A program made the position numbers and the translations under genes. From the NCBI GenBank assembly GCA_034440615.1, contig JAOTOM010004870.1, forward strand, positions 434,001-498,000: a stretch of DNA of 64,000 nucleotides, written 5' to 3'. Positions 1-11,877 of the stretch are shown one piece after another (the stretch's first letter is position 1; each line of letters opens with the position of its first letter). Source of the DNA: Ashinkailepas kermadecensis (Eukaryota; Arthropoda; Thecostraca; Neolepadidae). The notes under the pieces are model-generated. The model did not search any database. It was not told the origin of the DNA and was given only the letters and a program-made list of their open reading frames with translations.

Positions 1-1361
1 CAGTTGTTTTGTCAGTGGTACTGTAGGACGGGCCGCCGCTCCTGGACGTGAGCAGTTGTTTTGTCAGTGGTTCTGTAGGACGGGCCACCGCTCCTGGACG
101 TGAGCAGTTGTTTTGTCAGTGGTACTGTAGGACGGGCCGCCGCTCCTGGACGTGAGCAGTTGTTTTGTCAGTGGTACTGTAGGACGGGCCGCCGCTCCTG
201 GACGTGAGCAGTTGTTTTGTCAGTGGTACTGTAGGACGGGCCGCCGCTCCTGGACGTGAGCAGTTGTTTTGTCAGTGGTACTGTAGGACGGGCCGCCGCT
301 CCTGGACGTGAGCAGTTGTTTTGTCAGTGGTACTGTAGGACGGGCCGCCGCTCCTGGACGTGAACAGTTGTTTTGTCAGTGGTACTGTAGGACGGGCCGC
401 CGCTCCTGGACGTGAGCAGTTGTTTTGTCAGTGGTACTGTAGGACGGGCCGCCGCTCCTGGACGTGAGCAGTTGTTTTGTCAGTGGTACTGTAGGACGGG
501 CCGCCGCTCCTGGACGTGAGCAGTTGTTTTGTCAGTGGTACTGTAGGACGGGCCGCCGCTCCTGGACGTGAACAGTTGTTTTGTCAGTGGTCTGTAGGAC
601 GGGTCACCGCTCCTGGACGTGAGCAGTTGTTTTGTCAGTGGTACTGTAGGACGGGCCGCCGCTCCTGGACGTGAGCAGTTGTTTTGTCAGTGGTACTGTA
701 GGACGGGCCGCCGCTCCTGGACGTGAGCAGTTGTTTTGTCAGTGGTACTGTAGGACGGGCCGCCGCTCCTGGACGTGAGCAGTTGTTTTGTCAGTGGTAC
801 TGTAGGACGGGCCGCCGCTCCTGGACGTGAGCAGTTGTTTTGTCAGTGGTACTGTAGGACGGGCCGCCGCTCCTGGACGTGAACAGTTGTTTTGTCAGTG
901 GTACTGTAGGACGGGCCGCCGCTCCTGGACGTGAGCAGTTGTTTTGTCAGTGGTCTGTAGGACGGGCCGCCGCTCCTGGACGTGAGCAGTTGTTTTGTCA
1001 GTGGTACTGTAGGACGGGTCACCGCTCCTGGACGTGAGCAGTTGTTTTGTCAGTGGTACTGTAGGACGGGCCGCCGCTCCTGGACGTGAGCAGTTGTTTT
1101 GTCAGTGGTACTGTAGGACGGGCCGCCGCTCCTGGACGTGAACAGTTGTTTTGTCAGTGGTACTGTAGGACGGGCCGCCGCTCCTGGACGTGAGCAGTTG
1201 TTTTGTCAGTGGTACTGTAGGACGGGCCGCCGCTCCTGGACGTGAGCAGTTGTTTTGTCAGTGGTACTGTAGGACGGGCCGCCGCTCCTGGACGTGAGCA
1301 GTTGTTTTGTCAGTGGTACTGTAGGACGGGCCGCCGCTCCTGGACGTGAGCAGTTGTTTTG
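1..1361. repeat. 52-bp minisatellite, about 26 copies
   Basis: Head-to-tail 52-bp monomers begin CAGTTGTTTTGTCAGTGG and end CTCCTGGACGTGAG. The array already runs at the left window edge, so its true length is unknown. Copies are nearly identical. Variants include GTGAAC for GTGAGC and a few copies with GGTCTG for GGTACTG or GGTCACC for GGCCGCC. It stops in mid-monomer at the sequence TTGTTTTGACGC. Confidence 0.97.
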
Positions 1362-2791
1362 ACGCGACGAATCGAGCTGTAGTCGACCGCTGTCGCCGCT
1401 AAATGTCCCCTGCCGCCACCATTGACACAGGACCAATCAAACTGTTCTCGTTTCGACATCTCGCCGGCGGCAAAAACAGGCGCGCGCATCGATCGGAAGG
1501 CGTGGCGCGGGGCAATGTGTGTTCTGCGCCACTGTCGGCGACACACCACCGCCGCGCCGCACAATCAGCGGTGCGCCGCGCGCTGGCTGAAAACCGCCCC
1601 GGGAAACGCGCGCCGGCAGCCTTTTTGCGGCTCCGTCTGGACACGGAATGTGCCGCACGCCAGCACCACAAATGCCGCACGTGATGGGCGGCGCGTGAAG
1701 TACCACATGGGCACGTGAATGGTAGCATGTGAGGCGTCGTGTGTGAAGGGCTATTTGTGAAGCTCCACAATGGAGGTGTTCTGAAGTGCGGGCACTGTCC
1801 AGCAGCGGCAGAACCGGAATGTGTGGTGTCCACTCACCTAATCTGCTCGTCTCTGGAGTTGACCTCTCCCTCTGTAAAGGCGAAGTCATGCTTCTACCGG
1901 TTTTAGTCATTGTAGTCCGCGCACCTCTGCTCTGCTGCCGGTTTGGCAGCCTCCATGTTCGCCTTCGGCGACAGAAGTCACTGCATTCTCCTTCCGCGTT
2001 CATAGCTTTGTTACCAGGAAAAGCTGTATCAGAAGCATGCCAACCATGCCATCTCCAAGCTGGAGTTGAAGAAAAATGAGTTTGAAACCGATTATTTCCA
2101 TGGATGACCATTGGTTTGCTATTCGGAATTTCGAAAGTTGGAGGAGATGAATAATCTTCCCATAAACCTTGTCTGTCAATGCGCCTACGCTCTGGTCTAG
2201 CAAAGTCCGTTCCATTACTTTCCATCAAATATCCAAGTCCAGCTGGCACTGATATTTTCGACACCACAGGACACCACCACATCGGGTGTTCTTCGGAATC
2301 CTGTGGGAGTCACGTGGCCGTTCCCCGAGCTCCCTCCCCTCCCCTCACCTTCGGAATCCTGTGGGAGTCACGTGGGCGTTCCCCGACCTCCCTCCCCTCA
2401 CCATCGTTGAGTGGAACGTCCAAACATGGACGAAGCCGTAATACAAGCTGGGTGCTATATTTGCATTTTTCCATTTGTTTAGTTGAACCTGGATGTGTTC
2501 CTTGTTGGAATCTTGGAGCTGACCGTATATATCAGCTTAACACCCTAAACAAGTCAAGAAGCGAAAAACTAAGGGTCAAATGGAAGGACTAAAAATGTGA
2601 AAGAGTTTCACCCCCTTCTTCCACTTCTTGCTTCTTTTGAGGAGGAAGTGTCTCCTACAGCTTCAGAAGACATCTCTCACCTCTGTCGCCCTCAGATTGT
2701 CTACGGGGAAGTGAAAAATTGATAGTTTCGTGTAGCTTCGTGATCCCCCTCTCATTTCGCTATTGTTTGCATATACTCAGGATGTGCAAAG
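1362..2791. other. Unique sequence, no gene recognised
   Basis: The first 350 bases are GC-rich and CpG-rich, the rest mixed. The only structure I see is a 58-bp tandem duplication at about 2291-2402, marked by TTCGGAATCCTGTGGGAGTC at 2292 and 2350. Short open frames here resemble no family I know. Confidence 0.6.
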
Positions 2792-2916
2792 GTGATTAAG
2801 GCTGCAACTGGTGCCACATGTGTCGTCCATAAGGTGATTAAGGCTGCAGGTGGTGCCACATGTGCCGTCCATGAGGTGATTAAGACTGCAGGTGGTGCCA
2901 CATGTGCCGTCTATAT
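2792..2916. repeat. 42-bp tandem triplication
   Basis: Three diverged 42-bp copies start with GTGATTAAG at 2792, 2834 and 2876. Each contains GGTGCCACATGTG. Confidence 0.9.
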
Positions 2917-3660
2917 ACTTTTAGTAGCAAGTATCTTGTGAGCTACTTCTTATTCAATTTCCCGCCAACCGCTATGCAACTTCTGGTGTGATCACTCACT
3001 TGTGTTCACTTGTGAAATTTGGGCAAAAAAAATTCAGCTGACAATGTTAAAGCTGGTGATATAAGACCATCGGTGCTCCCGTAAGTACGATGGCAAAATC
3101 CGAACGCATTGCGGACGTGAAGAAAAACTGGACTGACTCGAGTTCTTCCAAAGAGATGTGAGATCCGTCTGTGTTCGAACCATAATGGGTACGTTTATTC
3201 AGTGCCTTTGATCCTCGGTACTCTTCCAGCAGCAACGCGCACAGCCATTTAAAAAAAAAAATGTTTTCACGTATTCCAATTGTACTCACCGGTGATAAGC
3301 CATGGTCATTGCATCGCAACACGTCAGCTCTCTCCCCAGCCGCTGAGTAGCACGCCAGCTCCCTCTTCCAGCCTCAGTAGCACGCCAGCTCCCTCTCCCA
3401 GCATCCCAGTAACACTCCCAGCCAGGGACCCTTCAACACATTTTCGGTGAGGGTGGGGGCAGGCAAGTGCTTCAGAAATATGCGCATGAATAAAGTATTT
3501 TCTTAGTCTAACCAGCATTCCACCTGAATTTTTTTCCTAGCATTCGGCGGAGGGAGGGGGGAATTGTTCGTCCGTAAACATGCTATTTGAGTCAATGCTC
3601 CCAGCTACTCAATAGCATGTCAACTACCTCTCCCAGCCGTCAAGTAACTTGCTGGCCCCC
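2917..3660. other. Unique sequence with a small degenerate repeat
   Basis: No gene is recognised. The phrase AGTAGCACGCCAGCTCCCTC occurs twice at about 3346-3395 in a degenerate duplication. Confidence 0.5.
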
Positions 3661-4335
3661 TCCTCTTTCTTCTTTCTTTCCTACTGTCTCTATCTCTCTC
3701 TCCCTCTCTCTCTCCCTCTCCCTCTCCCTCTCCCTCTCCCTCTCCCTCTCCCTCTCCCTCTCCCTCTCCCCCTCCCTCTCCCTCTCCCTCTCCCCTCTCC
3801 GTCTCCCTCTCCCTCTCCGTCTCCGTCTCCGTCTCTCTCTCCGTCTCCGTCTCCCTCTCCGTCTCCGTCTCCCTCTCCGTCTCCCTCTCCGTCTCCGTCT
3901 CCCTCTCCGTCTCCCTCTCCGTCTCCCTCTCCCTCTCCGTCTCCCTCTCCATCTCCATCTCCATCTCCATCTCCATCTCCCTCTCCCTCTCCCTCTCCAT
4001 CTCCCTCTCCTCTCCCTCTCCCTCTCCCTCTCCCTCTCCCTCTCCCTCTCCCTCTCCCTCTCCCTCTCCCTCTCCCTCTCCATCTCCATCTCCATCTCCA
4101 TCTCCATCTCCATCTCCATCTCCATCTCCATCTCCATCTCCATCTCCATCTCCCTCTCCCTCTCCCTCTCCATCTTCCTCTTCCTCTTCCTCTTCCTCTT
4201 CCTCTCCATCTCCCTCTCCCTCACTTTCTATCTCTGTCCAAATATCTCTATCTCTCTCCCTCTCTATCTCTATTAACATCCCACTCTTCCTCTCTCTCTT
4301 CTCTATCCCCTCTCTCTTTCTCTTTCTCTCTTTCA
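3661..4335. repeat. Polypyrimidine tract built of TCTCCN hexamers
   Basis: About 675 bases are almost purely C and T on the plus strand. Domains of (TC)n, TCTCCC, TCTCCG, TCTCCA and TCTTCC units succeed one another, as expected from local expansion of successive point variants. The strand asymmetry permits triplex (H-DNA) formation. The long frames on both strands are repeat translations. Confidence 0.95.
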
Positions 4336-6787
4336 AGACGCTGGTGGTCTCACTGCCGGTCGGCGCCGTCATAATCATTCCCCAGAAACACCTTGTGTGG
4401 TTGGCCGCTCGGCACGCGGAATGGGGCTTCATTTTTCACAGCCGGCGCGCCGGCTCATCTCGCGGCCGCTAATGTGCCGCGGCGCCTTTGAAGTGGCGTG
4501 CCCAGGTTTTGCGATGATAAGCCATGATTTCATTTACACATTACATCAATTAATAAGAGTCGGTCATGTTTCAGAAATTAGATACGTACACGGCGCCGGT
4601 AAAAACGCTCCGCTGCACCAACCGAGCCAGAGTGATATTGAGCCGCGGCGACGCCCCCGTGCTGCTGCAAACAATGCAACCCAACCGGTGCGTTGCAGTG
4701 CGTTGCGGTGCGTTGCACGAAATGCGAGCGGTTTGGATGGGTTGGGTTGGGAGGGGAGGGTGGAGGGAGGAACTCTGGTGTCCAGTGAGCGACATCGTTC
4801 TGCTGGCGCCGTCGGAGTAGGGCGCCGCTAATGGTATCCTACACTGAGCTCCGCCGGCGGCCACTTTGATGGCTGACCCCGGAGCCGTTGCACTGACCCC
4901 AGCGGTGCTGACGCGCCGCTGCCCGGCCGCATCAGCGCGTCGCTGACATGCTGCACGCCGCTTTGAAGATGCCGCCGCTCGGCTCGGGCGCCCTGCAGCG
5001 TGCATCGCCAGCGGGTCGGCACAATCGTGTCAGCCGACCGGTGCATCTCCGGAATACCGCGATTATTGCTATTGTCTGGGGTCGGCGGGACGTGGCGGTA
5101 ACAGGGAGTGTGCCGACATACCTCCCGGATACTGATGAGCTTGTGGTGGTAACATGCTGAACTCGCTTCCCCTCACCATTGGCTGTCGTCGTTCTTCTTC
5201 GTTCTTAATCGAAATCGCCTGGCGTGCATATTTCTTGAAAGCAAGTCAGGTGCTGCAGTCTCTACACGTTAATGTTTGATGTTTGATGGAAAGCTGAATC
5301 AACAGACGATTGCCTTCGGGCGCTGGTCTCCCGCTTGAAGCGGTTTGAACACTAATGTGCCTGCACAGCGTCCCTAGCATTAGTATGGCAGGTCATACAT
5401 TAGCAGTGTTCTCCAACGACGACTTGCGATACAAACTTTTAATACAAATGTAGGAACTATTGAGATGGGTATTGTATAATGATAGTTGCACCATCGTTCT
5501 TGCTGTCCTACAACCAGGTATGGTATGACGACAGTTGCACCATCGTTCTTGCTGTCCTACAACCATTCGGCAATCATGACTCCCGGCTTTACTTGATCGC
5601 ATAAAGGTCGAGTGAGGCTAAAAACTTTTAAAATGGGTTCCATGCCCACGAACTTGAAATAGCTCCTAGATGCTTTCCCTTGTCCATTGCATGGTCGTTT
5701 GCAAGCATAATTATATGTGCAAATTCATCCAGCTTCCCATTCTGGTTTCTATCCTGTAAGTATTGTTCACCAAACACTTGCGTGAACATGTGTTCACGCA
5801 GGTTCCAACATTCCTGTCCGGAACAGACTGCCAACAGATGTTGCTGCCGGAGGGCGAGTTCATATACCTGCTAACCACTCAACGCTTCTTTTCGTTTCCC
5901 AACACTTAATCACAATTATAGGCCCTACCAATCGTTGAGTGTGCTCCTAAAATTACATCAGCAAACAGATAGCGTCCACTCTAACAACATAATGGTGCCA
6001 GATAATCGAAATACGTCCCTTGCGGTAGGCAAAGCTAGTTACCGTTAGTTGTCCTAGGTATATTGTCCCAGAGTGTGGGAAAGTCCTAGGTATAGTGTCA
6101 GCCACCCCTCCACACAGTACGGCAGGACCGTGCTACTATATCCGGCTTAGATGCCAACCATGCGCATTAGCTGACTGGGTATATTCGTATATTTTCGTGT
6201 CCATTCTGAACCGAAGGCAAGTAAGGCAAGTATTATTTGACGGGCAATGCACAGTATTCTCTGATGTATTGGTACGGTTTGTGCTGTGCCTGATATTGGG
6301 GTGGGCGGTGTTTCCACGAATTAATCTCCAACTATCAGCGTGAGCGAGGGGACTGCCCCATCAGTCTCCTTATAAGAGTGAGGTGAAAGAATGAAAAGCG
6401 GTGCATGAAATGGCTCCGCTATTGTAATCGAGTCAGCCACCGACTTTGGGTGAAGTGAGAGAACAGCCCCGGCCATCCGGAGATCTCAGTTAGGCCAGTT
6501 ATCATACGATCGCTCAGGTCGACTGTCCATTTCACCGGAATTCGCGGTGGCGGCGCGAGCCTGCCGGCGCTCTTTTATCTGCGTGGCCAGCACGGCGCGG
6601 CCGCTCGCGCAGACAATGCGCACGTGTCCGCCGGTAAAAAATGTTTTGACGTTTTCATTGTGTGCACACGGTTGAGAAATGCGGCCGTCTGCGCAAAACC
6701 ACCACCACCGCCACCATCAGAGTCAGATAAAAAGCCTGATAACTACGCCGGCCCGACGCATGTGCCTGAATGTGTGTGTGCATGTCT
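4336..6787. other. Long unique stretch, partly CpG-rich, no gene recognised
   Basis: About 4390-5160 and 6530-6640 are GC- and CpG-rich single-copy-looking DNA; the rest is AT-richer. A 53-bp phrase around GTTGCACCATCGTTCTTGC is duplicated at about 5483-5565. No splice-compatible exon of the downstream T-box gene was found here. The CpG-rich blocks could be promoter or enhancer DNA, but no motif proves it. Confidence 0.45.
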
Positions 6788-6788
6788 A

Positions 6789-6883
<95 letters not shown>

Positions 6884-6890
6884 ATATATT

Positions 6891-6962
<72 letters not shown>

Positions 6963-6990
6963 ATATATGAATGTGTGTGTTATGTGTGTG

Positions 6991-7070
<80 letters not shown>

Positions 7071-7139
7071 TGTATGAGAGTGCGTCTGGGTGTCTGTGTG
7101 TGTGTGTGTCTGTGTCTGTGTCTGTGTGTGTGTGTGTGC
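6788..7139. repeat. Compound microsatellite (TA)n-(TG)n-(CGTG)n-(TG)n
   Basis: About 160 bases of (TA)n pass into TG repeats, about 80 bases of GCGT units, then TG/TCTG units. The TA part can extrude as a cruciform and the CGTG part can adopt Z-DNA. Confidence 0.97.
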
Positions 7140-7299
7140 CTGATTAGGGGCGGGTAAGCCGCCTTGTATTGCCGAATCCAGGCGGCAGACATCCCATTAG
7201 AGTCTCGGCCCCGTGAGTTAATGTCGAACACGAGCTAAGCGGATCAGGGTGCGTGCTTGTTTGTTCGAGACCAAACAAGATGGCCGACGCCGCAAGGAG

Positions 7300-7475
7300 C
7301 CGGTTGAGCTGAGCTGGACATGGCAGCGGGCTGAGCTGGAGCTGGCAGAGAGCTAAGCTGTGAGCTAGCAGTGAGCTGAGCTGTAAGCTGGCAGTAAGCT
7401 GAGCCGGACCTAGCGGTGAGCTGAGCTGTGAGCTAGCAGTGAGCTGAGCTGGAGCCGGCAGTTAGCTCCACTGCG
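7300..7475. repeat. Degenerate AGCTGAG-type repeat
   Basis: Imperfect units such as GTGAGCTGAGCTG and GAGCTAGCAGTGAGCTGAGC recur with period drift. This looks like an old, decayed minisatellite. Confidence 0.75.
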
Positions 7476-8477
7476 TCACACGGTTCAACACACATCTAGT
7501 ATGTTGATTGCAAGTGAATGAATGAATCAAATTGCACCCAGAGCTCTTCCTTGAATCATCTGATTTGTTTCGCCGCTGTTGCCGAACAGGAAGTTAATGG
7601 AGAAGGGTTGTTAATGAAGAACTAAGGGTCCTCAAACGACTCTCATCACAACTGCGAGTACAGTGTATGCCATTCGCCGTCATACAGACCAGTAGTCCCC
7701 AAACTTGTGGGAGTTCCCCTAAGTAGCAGGCTATCATACTGACGCCGCCCCTCTCGGAGCTTGTCCTACCTTTTGTTGACAGCAGCATCACAGCTATATG
7801 TCCCTGAAATTACAGTTCGCCGGCTTTATGCCATTTTATTTTGACATGTAGTGAAAATAACACGAAAGGAGTATAACATAAATATCAAGTATTCATTTTA
7901 CTCCTTCCATTAGCCCACATATCCGACTAAAGCTCCGGAAATTACCTAGTGTGTAGATTCGCCTAATGTGCCATGTTGATTATTCATGCGATAAAAACAA
8001 ATACATGATTTTCGACATCGAATACCTTTGTACCGTTGCAGACAGTGGCATGGTTGCATACCACTTGGGATCATAGTTGGTAGAATTTCGCTTCCATCCG
8101 ACAAGACGCCTATCACTGCGCCGCTGCGCCGTGGTCAGGGCGCCTGAGAGCATCTCCACATCACTTCAACAGGCAAACTTCGATGTGATTATCGCCCGTC
8201 TGAGGGAGAAATATCTAGCGACAATCTGATCACTGTATATTACTTATAAACAGGGCTGTGCGTGCAAAATAATATTTTCATCAAATTGCCACGACTTTCT
8301 ACTTAATCATGCCCCCGGGAACATCTTTGTCTTGCCCAATAGGTTATTATTGGTAATTTAATTATAACCACTTTACACAAATGCGTGGAACACCTCGTCT
8401 GCACTCGATATCACACGAGCAACAAGCCACCCAAACCTCAGTCAAATCCAGTTAGCATGATCATGGAACACACAGAA
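7476..8477. other. Unique AT-richer stretch, no gene recognised
   Basis: Nothing gene-like is visible. A missing 5' exon of the T-box gene could lie here or upstream, but no conserved N-terminal peptide was recognised. Confidence 0.5.
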
Positions 8478-8503
8478 CATGGCATGGCATGGCATGGCAT
8501 GGC
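8478..8503. repeat. (GGCAT)n, five units
   Basis: A short pentanucleotide microsatellite lies about 55 bases before the first T-box exon. Confidence 0.9.
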
Positions 8504-8557
8504 AACATGGCAAGCGAAGCCAGCTTGCCACTATGTGACGCAGCTCTCGGCCCGCAG

Positions 8558-8828
8558 TGAAGGCGATCGAGGCACGCTCCGACGACGACGACGCAGCCGA
8601 GATCGACGTTGAGGAGGTGCCCGAAACTGCCATGGACGACTCGGTGTCTCGCGGCTCGACGCCCTCCTCCGAGTCGGCTGAAAGTCCACAAAAGCCGCTC
8701 AAGAAGGGCGTTCGTGTGCTGGCGAACTGCGACGACCTGTCTGACGTCAACTGCCAGCTGGAGGCCAAGGAACTGTGGGACAAGTTCTACGATCTCGGCA
8801 CCGAGATGATCATCACCAAAACAGGCCG
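8558..8828 (+). CDS. T-box factor (Tbx20/H15/midline type), first visible exon: acidic N-terminal part and start of T-box
   Basis: This exon encodes about 90 residues. An acidic run (SDDDD, then EIDVEEV) is followed by a Ser/Pro-rich linker (about residues 28-45) and then the start of the T-box with KELWDKFYDLGTEMIITK, which is diagnostic for the Tbx20 / H15 / midline subfamily. Those proteins are nuclear DNA-binding regulators of heart, neural and segmental patterning (family knowledge). I place the exon start after the AG at 8556-8557. The frame is closed by TGA at 8536-8538, and no ATG precedes the acidic stretch, so an upstream exon must supply the start codon. The donor GTAGGT at 8829 leaves CG, and exon 2 supplies G to finish an Arg codon. 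A start at the in-frame ATG near 8631 would cut off the acidic part. The family call is firm; the 5' boundary is not. Confidence 0.9.
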
Positions 8829-8834
8829 GTAGGT

Positions 8835-9464
8835 GAAGTACCGCGGCAGCCGAGAGGCACCTGAGGCATGGAGAGGAACCTGAGGCCGGGACTTGGTCCG
8901 TCAGTTTTCGGAAGCCCGAACTACGATCTGCCTGGTAGCGCTTTCAAAGAATGTGACTTGCAGTGCGGGTGAGGGCCGGCTGTTCTCTGATGCCGCATTG
9001 GCCGTCTGGACTGGCCACCCGGCCAGCCTGCCGGCATCGGCGCCGACGGTGTGAACACTCGTCGTTGCCGACGAGGCGTGTCGCTTCCAGTTGGATAGCC
9101 ACCCCAAATGAAATCAGGTAGCATTGATATTGGCGGCGCGGCGGCGACTGCCGTGTCGGCTGCTTTGTCGCCTGTCTGTCGGCTGTCTGTCGGCACCAGC
9201 TGGACACGCGCTGACGGTGTGCAGTGTTCCCGGCGCCAGGCGGCCCGCCGGGGAGCGCGCGACAGGGGGACGCTGACAGCACGGCCATGGAGCAACACTT
9301 GACGGGCCCATGATCCGGGTCGACTTTCCACCAATATCACAAATGAATTTTCCGATTTTTTTGTAATTCGTTCTTAATATTTGCGTTGTTCCTAGAGTAT
9401 TTCATGCAGTTCTCATCCCCGATTGTATTCAATCGCGCCATCAGCACACCCGCTGCGCTACACA
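8835..9464. other. Unique intronic sequence, no feature seen
   Basis: GC-rich in the first 470 bases, then AT-richer. Overlapping minus-strand frames have no recognisable domain. Confidence 0.5.
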
Positions 9465-9740
9465 CAAACGTACTGTAGCAATCGACGCAGAGAACGTGAA
9501 GAACGTACTGTAGCAGTCGACATAGAAAACGTGAAGGACGTACTGTAGCAGTCGACGTAGAAAACGTGAAGGACGTACTGTAGCAGTCGACGTAGAAAAC
9601 GTGAAGGACGTACTGTAGCAGTCGACGCAGAGAATGTGAAGAACGTACTGTGGCAGTCAATCTAGAGCACGAGAAGGGCACGCTTTAACAGTCAATGTAA
9701 AGAACGCCAAGGCCGTATTGTAACAGTCAACGTGGCGCAC
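9465..9740. repeat. 35-bp minisatellite, about 8 copies, decaying outward
   Basis: Units centre on GTACTGTAGCAGTCGACGTA followed by GAAAACGTGAAG. The central copies are nearly identical and the outer ones progressively diverged. Confidence 0.92.
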
Positions 9741-10185
9741 GCCACGGACGCAGTGGCTACAATTGAACACAGTTTTCCTAAGATACGCTTGGTTGCGTCC
9801 CCACATTCAGAACATCCCATATATAAGGTCATAGCGGAATAATACAGTGGATGAATAGCGCAGGCCCAGAAATGTTATGCGCTTCCACTTATGATGTTGC
9901 TGCGAAGTCTTGTTATAGCTTGAAGGACTCGTGGCGTAGATGCATTCTGTCTCATCATCCCTTTATATTTAGATGCTGACATCCTTCATTCATCTGTCGC
10001 TCCGGTCTCCAATGTGCTTCCCTCATTTTTTTTTGTCTGCCCGGCCCTAACTTCTTGCCTGTACCGCAAGCACCGGCGGACCCCGAGCGGGATCATGCCC
10101 ACGAAGTCACCAAAGCTGGCACAATCGGAAACGAAGACCGAATTTGAAGTACAAATGAACGATGCCTCAAATTATCAGTACATTC
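9741..10185. other. Unique intronic sequence, no feature seen
   Basis: Nothing recognisable on either strand. Confidence 0.5.
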
Positions 10186-10452
10186 CGTATCTAATCCCAT
10201 CGGTTCCGATGCATCAATTCTGCATCAGTGCTGATCCCATCGGCTGCGCGGCATCAGCTATGCATCAGCGCTGATTCTATCAGTTCCGGTGTATCAGGCT
10301 GTATCAGCGCTGATTCCATCTGTTCTGGTGTATCAGTTCTGTATCAGTGCTGATCCCATCAGTTCCGGTGTATCAGGCTGTATCAGCGCTGATTCCATCT
10401 GTTCTGGTGTATCAGTTCTGTATCAGTGCTGATCCCATCAGTTCCGGTGTGT
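10186..10452. repeat. 39/40-bp minisatellite with 79-bp dimer
   Basis: Units alternate between CTGATTCCATCTGTTCTGG and CTGATCCCATCAGTTCCGG types, each ending in TGTATCAG words. GTATCAGGCT recurs at 10291 and 10370, giving a 79-bp dimer. Confidence 0.88.
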
Positions 10453-10730
10453 CGTGACCAGCTCGCTCCCTCACACCATGCTGAAAACGAGGCGCCGGCG
10501 CCAGGCCATTGTGTTGCCGGCGCCGGCGCTGAGAGCGCCCATGAGATGACAATCACCACGGACAGTCGGAACATTGGCCAATAATCGACTGGGGCCGACG
10601 GCAGGTGCTGCGTCGACGCCGACGTTCCGGAACGTCGGCGGCATTGTGTCGCTGGGGGACGTAACGAGCCCGACTGGACGACAGATGGCAGCGACGGGGG
10701 CGCTAGCCGGGCGGCGGGGCAGCGGGCGGC
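10453..10730. other. Unique GC-rich intronic sequence
   Basis: No feature is recognised between the 79-bp and heptamer repeats. Confidence 0.5.
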
Positions 10731-10860
10731 AGGGCAGCCACAGCGGGCAGCGGGCAGCGGGCAGCAAGTGGCGGGCAGCGGGTAGCGGGCAGCGGGTAGC
10801 GGGCAGCGGGTAGCGGGCAGCGGCAACGGGCAGCGGTTGGCGGGTAGTGTGCAGCGAGCA
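10731..10860. repeat. Heptamer repeat (GCAGCGG/GTAGCGG)n
   Basis: About 18 units of 7 bp vary at positions 2 and 5-7 around GCAGCGG. The register GCAGNNN is the same as in the much larger array at 16553-18533. Confidence 0.9.
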
Positions 10861-11578
10861 GCGTGGCCAGAATAACAGGCGCAGGCGCAGGCCAGATTCC
10901 ACCGATAGCAACTGGCTCTTGAGTCCGCGGATGCAAGAGGTCCACCTTGGAGAGGAGTGGTAGCTGGAGTATGTGAGAACAGGCGTCAAGATGGAGGTAA
11001 AATCCATCCAAAAATTGTTTCGTTCGTTGCAACGTCGTGCATAGCAATGAGTTAGTCTTATAATTATTCAAGATTCGGAGGGAAAGAAGGAATCATCTGC
11101 CCCCTCGCACGTTCATATTCTTATGTAATTATGGGCTCCCTGCATGTCCGTAGCGCTCTACCGGGGACGTTGCAATCTTGGACCGTACTTTTTTACAGAA
11201 AAAATGTCCACGTGTGAACCAAGCGTCTTAAAAATATGGATTTACATGTGAACTCGGCTGTTGCCATAAATTGTGGAAACCCTGGGAAGATTTCGAATAC
11301 ACCTTATGACCCAGTCTAGTTTCCCAGTCGTCAAGAGGACGTCTAAACCCAGTCGTCAAGAAGAACAGATCAAGTGACATAACAGCAGAACAGAACAGCC
11401 AATTTTTGTGTAACAAAATATGTCTGAATTTCCGTCTCCGTCCAAGGGTTAATTTCTATGAAATATTGACACGCTGTGATCGTTTGTACAGTCCCAAGAG
11501 GATTTGGCCGGCATTTACCAAACACGGCTAACACCATGACGCTTACATTATTCATCGTTGGGAATGCACGTTGATTCC
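10861..11578. other. Unique AT-richer intronic sequence
   Basis: No gene or element recognised. Confidence 0.5.

Positions 11579-11877
<299 letters not shown>

Noticed and set aside
1..1361. CRISPR-like regular repeats (also 41-bp and 52-bp arrays elsewhere)
   Set aside because: Units are contiguous with no unique spacers, no cas genes are present, and the DNA is eukaryotic.
1206..1833. Overlapping minus-strand frames at the edge of the 52-bp array
   Set aside because: They mix array translation with GC-rich DNA and overlap each other in several frames; no domain.
8557..8559. Translation start at GTG 8557
   Set aside because: A eukaryotic gene would not use it here. The base before TGAAGG belongs to a likely AG acceptor, so this is an exon edge.
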